Assembly: GCF_002911695.1 (NCBI RefSeq)
Contig: NZ_PQBS01000037.1
Location: 374,146-438,145 of the forward strand
Reading direction: 5' to 3'
DNA: 64,000 bases
Source: Gracilimonas amylolytica
Lineage (GTDB): Bacteria; Bacteroidota; Rhodothermia; Balneolales; Balneolaceae
Below are positions 35,577 to 44,788 of the stretch, one piece after another. Below the pieces are notes generated by a model, which saw nothing but the letters and a program-made list of their open reading frames with translations, made no database searches and had not been told where the DNA came from. The position numbers and the translations under genes were made by a program. Within the stretch, counting starts at the first letter, position 1. Every line of letters begins with the position of its first letter.

Positions 35577-36320
35577 CTAAGTCCGGCTTCTTTCAGCTAC
35601 CAAATTCTGCGTATCGGTTACCCTGGATCGGATCCATTTGAAGAGTCCATACACCATCACCGACCACACCACAAGAATTACTTCCAGGACCAGAATATAA
35701 GTTGGCCATGCCGGGAGGATGCTGAAGAAGGTGGTGCCCGGCGGTTTGGCCATCAGGTACATATAGTTGCTGTTCAGGATCAGGTTGAGTCCATAGATGA
35801 TGGCGGCTGCCACGTTCAACCAACCCACGGTGCGAAACAGATCATTACGCTTGAGGTCCCATTTCCAGATCACGGCCGGATATAAAGCCAGCAGCACCAA
35901 TCCCATATGCACCATCCAGTACCGGATGGCATCATAGTGAAAAAGAGAAAATTCCACGGAAGGAGTAAGATTAGCCTGAGAAACACCCAGCACGATCCAG
36001 AAGAATACGGTTCCCAACACCTTTCGGCTACCGGTGGCATAGACCCAAATGAGTATAAAAGGGAGGAAATTGCACAGGTGCAGGGGGATGTCGTTCTGAG
36101 GGTCAAAAATACCCAGATACATGTTCATAGGTACTTTAAGCAATTGTGTGGCGGAGAGTAAAAGTGCCAGACCAAGGAGTATTTTCTGCTGAACAGGTCG
36201 GGAGTAGGAGCTCAGAATTCGGAAAAACAGGTACCCGAACAGCAGAAAACCGGTGAGTAACAGGTAGTGCTCGAAGTCATAAGCAGCGAACATGTGAGTG
36301 GTTTCAAAGAGTGAATTCAC
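35577..36320 (-). CDS. TIGR02206/YwaF-family integral membrane protein
   Basis: A 247-residue membrane protein with about seven helices. It contains the family features FDPQNDIPLHLCNFLPFIL (after about residue 70), YDAIRYWMVHMGLVLLALYP and NSNYMYLMAKPPGTTFFS. The conserved polar residues inside the helices suggest a transport or enzymatic function, but no activity is established for the family as far as I know. It faces away from the tricorn protease gene, whose leader begins about 200 bp upstream of the signal peptide. Confidence 0.82.
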   Translation of the reverse strand: MNSLFETTHMFAAYDFEHYLLLTGFLLFGYLFFRILSSYSRPVQQKILLGLALLLSATQLLKVPMNMYLGIFDPQNDIPLHLCNFLPFILIWVYATGSRKVLGTVFFWIVLGVSQANLTPSVEFSLFHYDAIRYWMVHMGLVLLALYPAVIWKWDLKRNDLFRTVGWLNVAAAIIYGLNLILNSNYMYLMAKPPGTTFFSILPAWPTYILVLEVILVVWSVMVYGLFKWIRSRVTDTQNLVAERSRT

Positions 36321-36527
36321 GCGATAAGAATTTGTATGAGGTACAGGTCATTTGAGAAAATGCCAATTACTGAAAAATTATCCCAAAATAAAAGAGCACT
36401 TACCGTGAGAAGAAGACTGAAAACATGGATCGGATGGACCACTGAATTTAAACAATCCTTTACAGTGAAAAGATGTACATTAGGCAAAATTCAGCATTTT
36501 GTACACTCAACCAACATCACTTTTACT

Positions 36528-39500
36528 ATGAAAAGAACATTAACAGTTTGTTTGATCGCACTTTTTAGCACCGTTGTGTTTGCTCAGGAAAACCCAAAGT
36601 GGTTACGTTACCCGAGTATTTCACCGGATGGTAGCACCATTGCCTTTACCTATAAAGGAGACCTGTATTCGGTTCCGTCCACAGGAGGAACGGCCACACA
36701 GCTTACCTTTCATGAGGCGCATGACTACATGCCGGTGTGGAGCAAGGATGGATCGCAACTGGCGTTTGCCTCAGATCGATACGGAAATTTTGATGTATAT
36801 GTGATGGATGCCGAGGGTGGTGAGGCATCTCGCTTGACCTTTCATTCGAATGATGAAAATCCCTATGCTTTCACGTCTGATGACGAGGCCGTGTTATTCG
36901 GAGCCGTCAGGCAGGATCTTGCCAGCCACAGGCAGTACCCAACCGGATCGCAACCGGAATTATACAGTGTACCGGTAAGTGGCGGACAGGTCGATCAGAT
37001 CTTAACGGTGCCGGCAGAATATGTGCAGCTGAGTTCAGATGGCAAAACCATGTTGTATCATGACAAAAAAGGGGGAGAAAATGAGTGGAGGAAACATCAT
37101 ACCTCTGCCATTACACGAGATATATGGACTTACGACACTGAAACCGGTGAGCATACCATGATCACCTCATTTGAAGGAGAGGATCGTCAACCGATTTTTA
37201 CCGGAGACGAACAGGCCATGTACTTTCTAAGTGAGCGTGCCGGTACTTTCAACGTTTTCAAGAAAAACCTGACGAATAACGGTGCCGCAGAGCAGCTGAC
37301 CAATTTTGAAACTCACCCGGTGCGTTTTTTAAGTATGGGTAATGGCACTTTGTCATTTGGATATGATGGCGAACTTTACACCATGAAGGAAGGCGGTGAG
37401 CCGGTTAAAGTGCCTGTGACCATTCGTACCCAGGCCAAATCCAATGAGGATAGATTCATCACCATAAACGGTGGTGTAAACGAAATGGCTATCTCTCCGG
37501 ATGGCAAGGAAATAGCTTTTATTGCCCGTGGAGAGGTGTTTGTGACCTCCGTTGACGGTGCCCTGACCAAACGTATCACCGATACCCCTGAAACGGAAGC
37601 CCACGTGACCTTTAGTCCGGATGGCGATAAGGTAGTCTATGCGTCTGAACGCGATGGCAAGTGGGGTATCTATCAAACTGAGATCGTCAGAAATGAAGAA
37701 GAGCCATTTTTCTTTGCCTCCAGTTTATTGAAAGAAACGGCACTTGTAGAAACGGAAGAAGGAAATTATCTGCCGAGGTTTTCACCTGATGGAGAGAAAC
37801 TTGCGTATGTCGCCGGCAGAAGAACGATCAGGGTAAAAGACCTGGAGTCCGGTGACACTACCGATCTGATGACCCCTGAAGAACTGTTCCATATGAGGGA
37901 TGGAGATAAATATTACCGCTGGAGTCCGGATAGCAAGTGGTTACTGGTGGAGTGGGGTAAATTGCTGAATAACAGTGAAGTATTATTGCTGTCAGCTGAT
38001 GGGGAACAACGGTATAACCTGACCGAAAGTGGTTATTATGACAATTCCCCAAAGTGGATGAACGGCGGAAAACAAATGATCTGGGTCAGTAATGAAGATG
38101 GGCTTAAAAGTTATGCTACCAGTGGCAACACTCAAAGTGATGTCTTCACCATGTTCTTTGATCAGGAAGCCTGGGATGAATTCAATATGAGTGAAGAGGA
38201 TTTCAAGCTCATGCAGGAAATTGAAAAGATCAATAAGGCAGAATCTGATGAAGAGGAAGACAAGAAGGATGAGAAAAAAGACGAGGAGATTGAGGACCTC
38301 ACCATCGACTTCGACCGCATGAAAGACTGGACTAAAAAGCTGACGATCCACTCCAGCAATATGTCGGATGCCACCCTATCCAAAGATGGAAACAAACTCT
38401 ATTACCTGTCCCGTTTTGAGGATAATTATAATTTATGGGAAACCGACCTGAGAACCCGTGAAACCAAAATGGCTATTAAACTCAACACAGGCGGAGGCAG
38501 CCTAGTATGGGATAAGGATATGGAAAATCTATATCTGTTGAGCCGTGGGCGCATCTCCAAACTGGATCTCTCTGCCGGCAGCTCAAAAGGAATAGAGATC
38601 GCCGGTGAAATGGATTACGATGCCACTGAGGAACGGTTAACCATGCTGGATCACATCTACATTAGAACAAAAAATATCTTTTATGAACCAACTTTCCATG
38701 GCAAAGACTGGGATATGCTCTACGAAGAGTACAAGAAATACGTGCCTTATATCGGTAATGGATATGAATTTGCTGAGATGGTATCTGAGCTGCTTGGTGA
38801 GCTGAATGTTTCGCATGCGGGGGCCGGTTACAGCAGAAGTATAGACAACGCCGATGCTACGGCATCTCTGGGGATCTTCATGGATTACGATCATGAAGGT
38901 AACGGGATCAGGATCGTGGAAGTGCTGAAAGGCGGCCCGCTCGATAAAGCTGACCTGAATATTCAAGCCGGAATGATCATACAAAGTATTGACGGCGAGA
39001 CGATCACTCCAAACCGCGATGTTGCCACGTACCTGAACCGAAAGGCGGGTAAATTTACCCTGCTTGAGATCACAGACGAGAATGGTAAAAATGCCCGTCA
39101 GATAAGGATCAAACCTATCAGTTTGGGTGAAGAACGCAACCTGCTGTACGATCGCTTTGTGAAGATCAATGCCGATGAAGTGAAAGAAAGATCGAATGGA
39201 AGGTTAGGGTATGTTCACATTCCCGGTATGAGCGATGGTCCCTATCGGGATATCTACAAGGACATGCTTGGCAAGTACTATGAAACGGAGGCTATGATCG
39301 TAGATACTCGCTTTAACGGTGGCGGTGACCTGGTGGCAGATCTGGTGATGTTCTTTTCAGGTGAAGATTTTATCACTTACGCCACGGCAAGAAAAGCGGT
39401 TGGGGGTGAGCCGACTTCCAGATGGACCAAACCAACCCTGACCTTGTTCAATGAGTCCAATTATTCGGATGGCCACTGCTATGCGCAGGGTTATATGGAT

Positions 39501-39752
39501 ATGGAACTGGGACTTTCAGTAGGTATGCCGGTTCCGGGTACCTGTAGTTTTGCCGGATGGGAAGGCCTGCCCAATGGCAGTTATTGGGGCGTGGTTCCGG
39601 TCAGTGCCAAGAACAAAGCCGGTGAATGGATGGAAAACAATCAGACCGAACCGGACATCAAAGTAAAAAATCAGCCTGAAGTGATCTCGGAAGGGAGAGA
39701 TCAACAGCTTGAAAGAGCGATACAAGAGCTGCTTGATCAGGTGAATGAATAG
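36528..39752 (+). CDS. Tricorn-like secreted S41 peptidase with WD40-like propeller repeats
   Basis: A protein of about 1074 residues. A longer frame begins at 36336, but the signal peptide MKRTLTVCLIALFSTVVFAQ starts at 36528, so I use that ATG. PD40/WD40-like beta-propeller repeats fill the first two thirds (recurring SPDGSTIAFTYKGDLY and SPDGKEIAFIARGEVF). A highly acidic linker lies near residues 560-580, then a PDZ-like domain (GGPLDKADLNIQAGMIIQSI) and the S41 core. The NYSDGHCYAQG segment carries the probable nucleophile serine. The enzyme should degrade peptides in the periplasm. An intrinsic terminator follows. Confidence 0.9.
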   Translation: MKRTLTVCLIALFSTVVFAQENPKWLRYPSISPDGSTIAFTYKGDLYSVPSTGGTATQLTFHEAHDYMPVWSKDGSQLAFASDRYGNFDVYVMDAEGGEASRLTFHSNDENPYAFTSDDEAVLFGAVRQDLASHRQYPTGSQPELYSVPVSGGQVDQILTVPAEYVQLSSDGKTMLYHDKKGGENEWRKHHTSAITRDIWTYDTETGEHTMITSFEGEDRQPIFTGDEQAMYFLSERAGTFNVFKKNLTNNGAAEQLTNFETHPVRFLSMGNGTLSFGYDGELYTMKEGGEPVKVPVTIRTQAKSNEDRFITINGGVNEMAISPDGKEIAFIARGEVFVTSVDGALTKRITDTPETEAHVTFSPDGDKVVYASERDGKWGIYQTEIVRNEEEPFFFASSLLKETALVETEEGNYLPRFSPDGEKLAYVAGRRTIRVKDLESGDTTDLMTPEELFHMRDGDKYYRWSPDSKWLLVEWGKLLNNSEVLLLSADGEQRYNLTESGYYDNSPKWMNGGKQMIWVSNEDGLKSYATSGNTQSDVFTMFFDQEAWDEFNMSEEDFKLMQEIEKINKAESDEEEDKKDEKKDEEIEDLTIDFDRMKDWTKKLTIHSSNMSDATLSKDGNKLYYLSRFEDNYNLWETDLRTRETKMAIKLNTGGGSLVWDKDMENLYLLSRGRISKLDLSAGSSKGIEIAGEMDYDATEERLTMLDHIYIRTKNIFYEPTFHGKDWDMLYEEYKKYVPYIGNGYEFAEMVSELLGELNVSHAGAGYSRSIDNADATASLGIFMDYDHEGNGIRIVEVLKGGPLDKADLNIQAGMIIQSIDGETITPNRDVATYLNRKAGKFTLLEITDENGKNARQIRIKPISLGEERNLLYDRFVKINADEVKERSNGRLGYVHIPGMSDGPYRDIYKDMLGKYYETEAMIVDTRFNGGGDLVADLVMFFSGEDFITYATARKAVGGEPTSRWTKPTLTLFNESNYSDGHCYAQGYMDMELGLSVGMPVPGTCSFAGWEGLPNGSYWGVVPVSAKNKAGEWMENNQTEPDIKVKNQPEVISEGRDQQLERAIQELLDQVNE

Positions 39753-39783
39753 GGATTGAAGAACCAATCGATGTAATTAAGAG

Positions 39784-39814
39784 GGCCGTCCGAAATTATT
39801 CGGGTGGCCTTTTT
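39784..39814 (+). terminator. Intrinsic terminator after the tricorn-like protease
   Basis: GGCCGTCCGAA at 39784-39794 pairs with TTCGGGTGGCC at 39799-39809 (G-T pairs allowed) and is followed directly by a run of five Ts. It lies 31 bp after the protease stop codon. Confidence 0.87.
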
Positions 39815-39908
39815 AATTTACCTGAACCTTTTCTGTAGTTTGGCGTAAGTGTTTTCTCAAACTTTCAATTTAAGACTCCGGTTGTATTAAAAATTTGGAT
39901 AACAGTAC

Positions 39909-40953
39909 ATGAAGAAAAAGGATCAAGGTAAAAAAAATACTCAGGGTAGTTTTACTGGCAGGAACTATCGTATCCATGTTCTTTGTGCCATGGGACCTGT
40001 TGAAAGCCTGGATAGCACCATTACCGGATACCGTTAAGCAACAGGTCGATAATGCTATAGGTCACGGTTTTGATGGGATCATCGTTTATGTAGATAAAGG
40101 TGGGGAATCCCCTGAGTTTTATGCTGCAGGGTGGCATGACCGGAAAAACAAGATACCTGCTGATCCACACGCCTTGTTCAAGATCGCCAGCATCAATAAG
40201 CTGTACGATGCCGTTTCAGTTACAAAGCTGGTGCATAGTGAACGCTTATCCCTTGACAGAACCCTTACCGAATACTTTCCGGAATTCTCTGGAAAGATCG
40301 AAAACGCAGACAGGATCACATTACGAATGCTAGTACAACACCAAAGTGGCATTCCAAACGTAACGAATACACCCGATTTTTGGATAGATCCACCGAAAAG
40401 CAGGGAAGAGGCATTAAAAAGAATTTTTGATCTTCCTTCGAACTTTGAACCGGGTAATGGCTATGAATATTCAAATACCAATTACATACTCATCTCAAAG
40501 ATCATTGAGCATGAACTGGGCTACAGTGGTTTTCAATACATCAAAGAGGTGATCCTGGAGCCGCTGGAATTAAAGAATACCTACGGTTCTCTGGCCGAGG
40601 TCAATTTAGATCGGTTGATGAGTGGATATTATGTGGGAGTTGAAGAAGACATCAAAACCACAGATTATGGCTCAATGTTAGCTACGGCTGAGGATGTGGG
40701 GATCTTCTTAAGGGCTCTAAACGATGGATCGTTGTTGAGCGAGGGAGAGGCGGAGATCTATTCCTCACTTTATGGGTACGAACACACAGGATTGATCCCA
40801 GGATATCAAAGTAAAGCTCGGTATCACAAGGACATTGACACGGTTGTCATTCAGTTTGTAAACACCACAAATTTTGATGGCAATACCTGGCACCTATCAG
40901 AGATCGTTTACAACCGTATCATCGACATTTTGAAAAGGCAACAGTCCGGGTAA
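39909..40953 (+). CDS. Beta-lactamase-family serine hydrolase with a frameshifted 5' end
   Basis: A class C beta-lactamase/penicillin-binding-protein-fold hydrolase. FKIASINKLYDA holds the SxxK motif and YEYSNTNY the YxN motif. The intact frame runs from ATG 39976 (325 residues) and starts within a membrane segment. ATG 39909 encodes MKKKDQGKK in another frame; removing one A from the A8 run at 39930-39937 joins it to ILRVVLLAGTIVSMFF, a complete signal anchor. I take 39909 as the original start. Likely substrates are peptidoglycan-like or ester compounds; no resistance role is implied. Confidence 0.78.
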
Positions 40954-41099
40954 TAGTTAGCGTACTTTACCCGGTTCATTTTTTGGTTTGAGAGTTTATC
41001 GTAATTAGGTTTAATTATATATAACCAATTGCATGGCATCACGTTATAAGTGCTGGTCATGAACCTATGGTATGAATTTCAATTAAACATTCGGTAGGA

Positions 41100-41666
41100 A
41101 TGGGACATTCAAAAAAACACTTGTCCGATGAGAACATTGAGGTACTGCTTTCAACTCTAAAGGAGCGGTTTCAGGAAAACATGGGGCGCCATAAGGACAT
41201 ATCCTGGAATGAAGTAGAAGAAAGATTGAAGGAGCAGCATGACAAGTTATGGTCCCTCAACGAAATGGAACTGACAGGGGGCGAACCGGATGTAGTTGGA
41301 AAGGATGAAGAAACCGGAGAGATCATCTTTTTTGATTGCTCTGTTGAAAGTCCGAAGGGGCGCCGAAAAGTCTGCTACGACCGCGAGGCTCTGGAATCCA
41401 GAAAGAAATACAAGCCGGAAAACAGTGCCATGGATATGGCTGAAATGATGGGGGTCGAGTTATTGACAGAAGAGGAGTATACATTCCTTCAGCACTTCGG
41501 TCCCTTTGATACGGCTACATCAAGCTGGCTCAAAACCCCGGTTGATGTACGAGATCTCGGAGGGGCCATCTTCGGTGATCATAGATTTGGACGCACATTT
41601 ATCTATCATAACGGGGCGGAATCATATTACGCAGCAAGAGGATTTCGTGGCAAATTGAAGGTGTGA
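41100..41666 (+). CDS. DUF4256 family protein
   Basis: A 188-residue soluble protein matching the DUF4256 pattern: LKERFQENMGRHKDISWNEV near the N terminus, then LNEMELTGGEPDVVG, SVESPKGRRKVCYDREAL and a C-terminal SSWLKTPVDVRDLGGAIFGD block. These are well conserved across bacteria, but no biochemical function is known to me. It is preceded by a 146-bp AT-rich gap and followed by the SEC-C peptide gene on the same strand. Confidence 0.85.
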   Translation: MGHSKKHLSDENIEVLLSTLKERFQENMGRHKDISWNEVEERLKEQHDKLWSLNEMELTGGEPDVVGKDEETGEIIFFDCSVESPKGRRKVCYDREALESRKKYKPENSAMDMAEMMGVELLTEEEYTFLQHFGPFDTATSSWLKTPVDVRDLGGAIFGDHRFGRTFIYHNGAESYYAARGFRGKLKV

Positions 41667-41760
41667 CCTCCAAAATTTTCTCATTCTTCCGGCAATGATT
41701 TTTCAGATTCCCCGAATCTTACTACATTGATGCATATGTAAATAAAACCCCACTACCATC

Positions 41761-42000
41761 ATGTCCAAAAAGCTACAACGAAACGACACCTGCCACTGCG
41801 GAAGCGGAAAGAAGTACAAGAACTGCTGTATGGAAAAGGACAATAATAAACTATCCTCAAAATTAGGGGTTGTGGGATTGGTTGTGATCGTACTGCTTGG
41901 GTTATGGTTCTGGGGAACTGCCATGTCGAACAACGGAGCGGGTGTGCCCGACTGTCCGGCCGGCCAGCAATGGTCTGAAGCTCATCAACACTGCCACTGA
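41761..42000 (+). CDS. Small SEC-C motif membrane protein
   Basis: A 79-residue protein. Residues 8-22 form a SEC-C zinc motif (NDTCHCGSGKKYKNCC, the element found at the end of SecA). A single membrane helix (about 34-52, GVVGLVVIVLLGLWFWG) follows. The short C-terminal tail carries two further cysteines and two histidines in CPAGQQWSEAHQHCH, another possible metal site on the far side of the membrane. SEC-C fused to a membrane helix is an uncommon combination; the function is unknown. Confidence 0.72.
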   Translation: MSKKLQRNDTCHCGSGKKYKNCCMEKDNNKLSSKLGVVGLVVIVLLGLWFWGTAMSNNGAGVPDCPAGQQWSEAHQHCH

Positions 42001-42106
42001 GTTTAGGTACTTGACCTACGGCATTCTTTTATAAATTTTATAAAACGGAGCACTCGTAAACCGATATTATCTCGCAGGCTAATCCTAAGAGTAGAAATAT
42101 AAGTTT

Positions 42107-44371
42107 ATGAAACAGACCGGTTACCGTTTTACCTTATTCTTTGTATGGTTGATCTGTGTAATTTTAACCCCTGAAACGGGCATTGCTCAGACTCAGCAAT
42201 CTTTCAGTTATGAACCGGTTGAGATCGAAGAGGATTTTGATATAAACGGAAAAATGGATGATCCGGCCTGGGCGAAAGCTAAACCTACCTTGCTTCAGTA
42301 TCAGCGACAGCCCAACGATCAGGAGCCGGCCCCGGTTGAAACCCGGGTGAAGGTATTGTACAGTACCGATAACCTTTATATAGGCTTTGAAAGCATAGAC
42401 CCTGAACCGGCAAGAATTCGTGCCAATGTAACCGACCGGGATGGGTTCTTTGGGGATGATTACGTGGGGGTGATCCTGGATACCTACAGTAATAATCAGC
42501 AGGCCTACGAATTTGTGGTGAACCCACTGGGCATACAAATGGATGCCACACGAACGTCCACTTCAGAAGATTTTAGTTATGATGCTCTTTGGTACTCCGA
42601 AGCCTCCATCACCGGTACAGGATACATTGCTGTTATGAAGATCCCATTCAAGAGTTTTAATTTTCCGGACCGGGATATTCAGAATTGGGCCATTCAATTC
42701 ATCAGAAATTATCCGCGAAAGAACCGGTATCAGTTGTCGTGGACCAACGTAATGATGGATAACCCTTGTTTACTGTGCCAAAGCGGTCAGTTGACCAACA
42801 TTCAGTATATCGATCGCTCGAATACTGTTGAGATCCTGCCATATGCAGCCGCCACTCATCGCGGAGCACTTCTGGACCCCAATAACGCAGAATCCGGTTT
42901 CGATAACGAAAAGATCCATACCAAGGCCGGAGGTAGTATATCCTATTCTCCAACCACCAACAGTTCTCTTGAGATGGTGGTGAATCCCGATTTCAGCCAG
43001 ATAGAGACCGATGCCTCGCAGATCAGTGTGAACGAAACCTTTGCCCTCTATTTCTCTGAAAAACGGCCGTTTTTTGTGAAAGGGGCGGATCTCTTCAGTA
43101 CGCGAGAAAATCTGTATTACTCCAGGACCATTAATAACCCTTTTGCAGCGGCCAAATTCACCCGGGCAACCAATCGTTTCAGTATCGCCTTTTTGTCGGC
43201 ATACGATCGTGAAGCCCCCTTTATCGTACCGGGCAAAGAGCGCAGTTCACAGGTTCAGACCAATTTGAACGCATACAATAATATTCTAAGGGGAAAATAT
43301 AATCTCGGAGAAGAATCGCACATCGGTTCATTGATCACGACCCGAAATTATGAAGGTGGCCATAATTACGTTGGCGGTGTTGATTGGGCACTTGCGGTTG
43401 CCCCGAATTACTATTTCAGGGGGCAAGCCGGTTATTCGAAAACTAAGGAGCTGGATGACATGGCTTTGTTTTCAGATCCGCGTACCCTGGGCAGTTCTTC
43501 TAATGATGCCGCCTTCAATGGGGAAAAATTTGGTGGGACTCTGTTGAGTGCAGAGTTTTCACGGGAATCCAAGTACTACAATTTCTCCTTCGATTACGAT
43601 TCCTATTCCCCGACTCTTCAAACTCAAACCGGCTTTATCAATAACGTAGACCGCCGGCAGATCGGCTTTAGTCAGGGTCTCTCTTACTATCCTGATAACG
43701 ATATGATATCTCAGGGGTCATTGAATGTAAGTGGAAACTGGCGATACGATTTTGACGGAGAGTTTCAGGAACGCTTCATGTTTGTACGGTTCAACAATAA
43801 ACTGGTAGGGCAGAACGACCTGAACATCAATTTTTTACCGGTGAATGATGAACGATTCAGGGGGCAGATGTTTCGGAATATCTATCGTGGAACCATCAGT
43901 TTTAATTCCAATACATATGATACCTTCTCATTTGGCGGCAGCTTTGAATATGGCAGGAATATCAACCGCTCTCAGGTTCCTACCCTGGGTGTCGGTTACA
44001 ACATCTCTGCGGATGCCACGGTTAAACCCACTCCGCGTTTCAGAATGACCCTCAATTACAACTACTCCAAATTATCTGAAGATGGTGGTGATCAAACCTA
44101 CTACAGCGGTGATATCTATCGCCTGAATACGCGCTATAACTTTACCAAACGGTTATTTGCCCGCCTCATTACCGAATACAATTCCTTTAGTGAAGAGGTT
44201 CAGATCTACCCGTTGTTATACTATAAGGCTAATGCCTTCACCAAGTTTTATATTGGCATGACCAGTTATCACACCGATTTTTATGATAATTCCGTCAACC
44301 GATCTTATTGGGGATTCAGACAGACTCAGCGTGAGTTTTTTGTGAAATTTCAGTATCTGATCCGCAGTTAG
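42107..44371 (+). CDS. DUF5916 outer-membrane protein with CBM9-like N-terminal domain
   Basis: A 754-residue secreted protein with a signal peptide ending at GIAQ. Residues about 30-220 resemble a family 9 carbohydrate-binding module (DDPAWAKAKP, LYIGFESIDPEPARI, YVGVILDTYSNNQQAYEF). The rest is beta-rich with alternating aromatic residues and a C-terminal WGFRQTQREFFVKFQYLI, as expected for an outer-membrane barrel. The family is common in Bacteroidota and relatives. It may bind or import polysaccharide-like ligands, but no partner genes are nearby. Confidence 0.85.
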   Translation: MKQTGYRFTLFFVWLICVILTPETGIAQTQQSFSYEPVEIEEDFDINGKMDDPAWAKAKPTLLQYQRQPNDQEPAPVETRVKVLYSTDNLYIGFESIDPEPARIRANVTDRDGFFGDDYVGVILDTYSNNQQAYEFVVNPLGIQMDATRTSTSEDFSYDALWYSEASITGTGYIAVMKIPFKSFNFPDRDIQNWAIQFIRNYPRKNRYQLSWTNVMMDNPCLLCQSGQLTNIQYIDRSNTVEILPYAAATHRGALLDPNNAESGFDNEKIHTKAGGSISYSPTTNSSLEMVVNPDFSQIETDASQISVNETFALYFSEKRPFFVKGADLFSTRENLYYSRTINNPFAAAKFTRATNRFSIAFLSAYDREAPFIVPGKERSSQVQTNLNAYNNILRGKYNLGEESHIGSLITTRNYEGGHNYVGGVDWALAVAPNYYFRGQAGYSKTKELDDMALFSDPRTLGSSSNDAAFNGEKFGGTLLSAEFSRESKYYNFSFDYDSYSPTLQTQTGFINNVDRRQIGFSQGLSYYPDNDMISQGSLNVSGNWRYDFDGEFQERFMFVRFNNKLVGQNDLNINFLPVNDERFRGQMFRNIYRGTISFNSNTYDTFSFGGSFEYGRNINRSQVPTLGVGYNISADATVKPTPRFRMTLNYNYSKLSEDGGDQTYYSGDIYRLNTRYNFTKRLFARLITEYNSFSEEVQIYPLLYYKANAFTKFYIGMTSYHTDFYDNSVNRSYWGFRQTQREFFVKFQYLIRS

Positions 44372-44439
44372 TTCATTCATTTTTTGGTTTGAGCCGATGA
44401 TGGGGTGAGCCTATATTTCTGCCAATAAATCACAATTGA

Positions 44440-44724
44440 ATGAAAAATCCTTTCAAAAAGCCACTGGTATGGTTACTGCTGTCCATGGTGATCGCAGTAT
44501 CGCCGTTTATACTTGTTGGCCTGGTCGATCTGATCGCAAATCTGAGTGGTTGTGATGTCAATGAGGGTTGCATTCAGCCCTGCATGGTTGCCGGAGTGGA
44601 TATTGGCGGAATCCTGTACAGCTTATTTATGTCCGGCTGGTATCTCTTCATTACCTTTCCGATCGGCGCCATATTCTTTATCGGTTCCCTCATCTGGATG
44701 GCACGTATTTATCTGAACCGTTAA
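44440..44724 (+). CDS. Small hypothetical membrane protein
   Basis: A 94-residue protein with two or three hydrophobic helices (about 9-33, 48-68 and 69-91) and three cysteines in the GCDVNEGCIQPC loop between the first two. The helix boundaries and the codon-like composition look real, but I do not recognise the family. It lies 68 bp after the DUF5916 gene and just upstream of the SDR gene. Confidence 0.6.
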   Translation: MKNPFKKPLVWLLLSMVIAVSPFILVGLVDLIANLSGCDVNEGCIQPCMVAGVDIGGILYSLFMSGWYLFITFPIGAIFFIGSLIWMARIYLNR

Positions 44725-44788
44725 AGAACCAATTCTTCCGCGATCTTGTTGTAACCGGCTGAGATACTAATCTTTAGCGGAGCAGATA

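Noticed and set aside
36336-36527. N-terminal extension of the tricorn-like protease
   Set aside because: The extension precedes a complete signal peptide starting at 36528, so it is most likely untranslated leader.
39976-40953. Antibiotic-resistance beta-lactamase
   Set aside because: SxxK and YxN motifs are common to a large family of esterases and peptidases, and nothing points to a resistance function.
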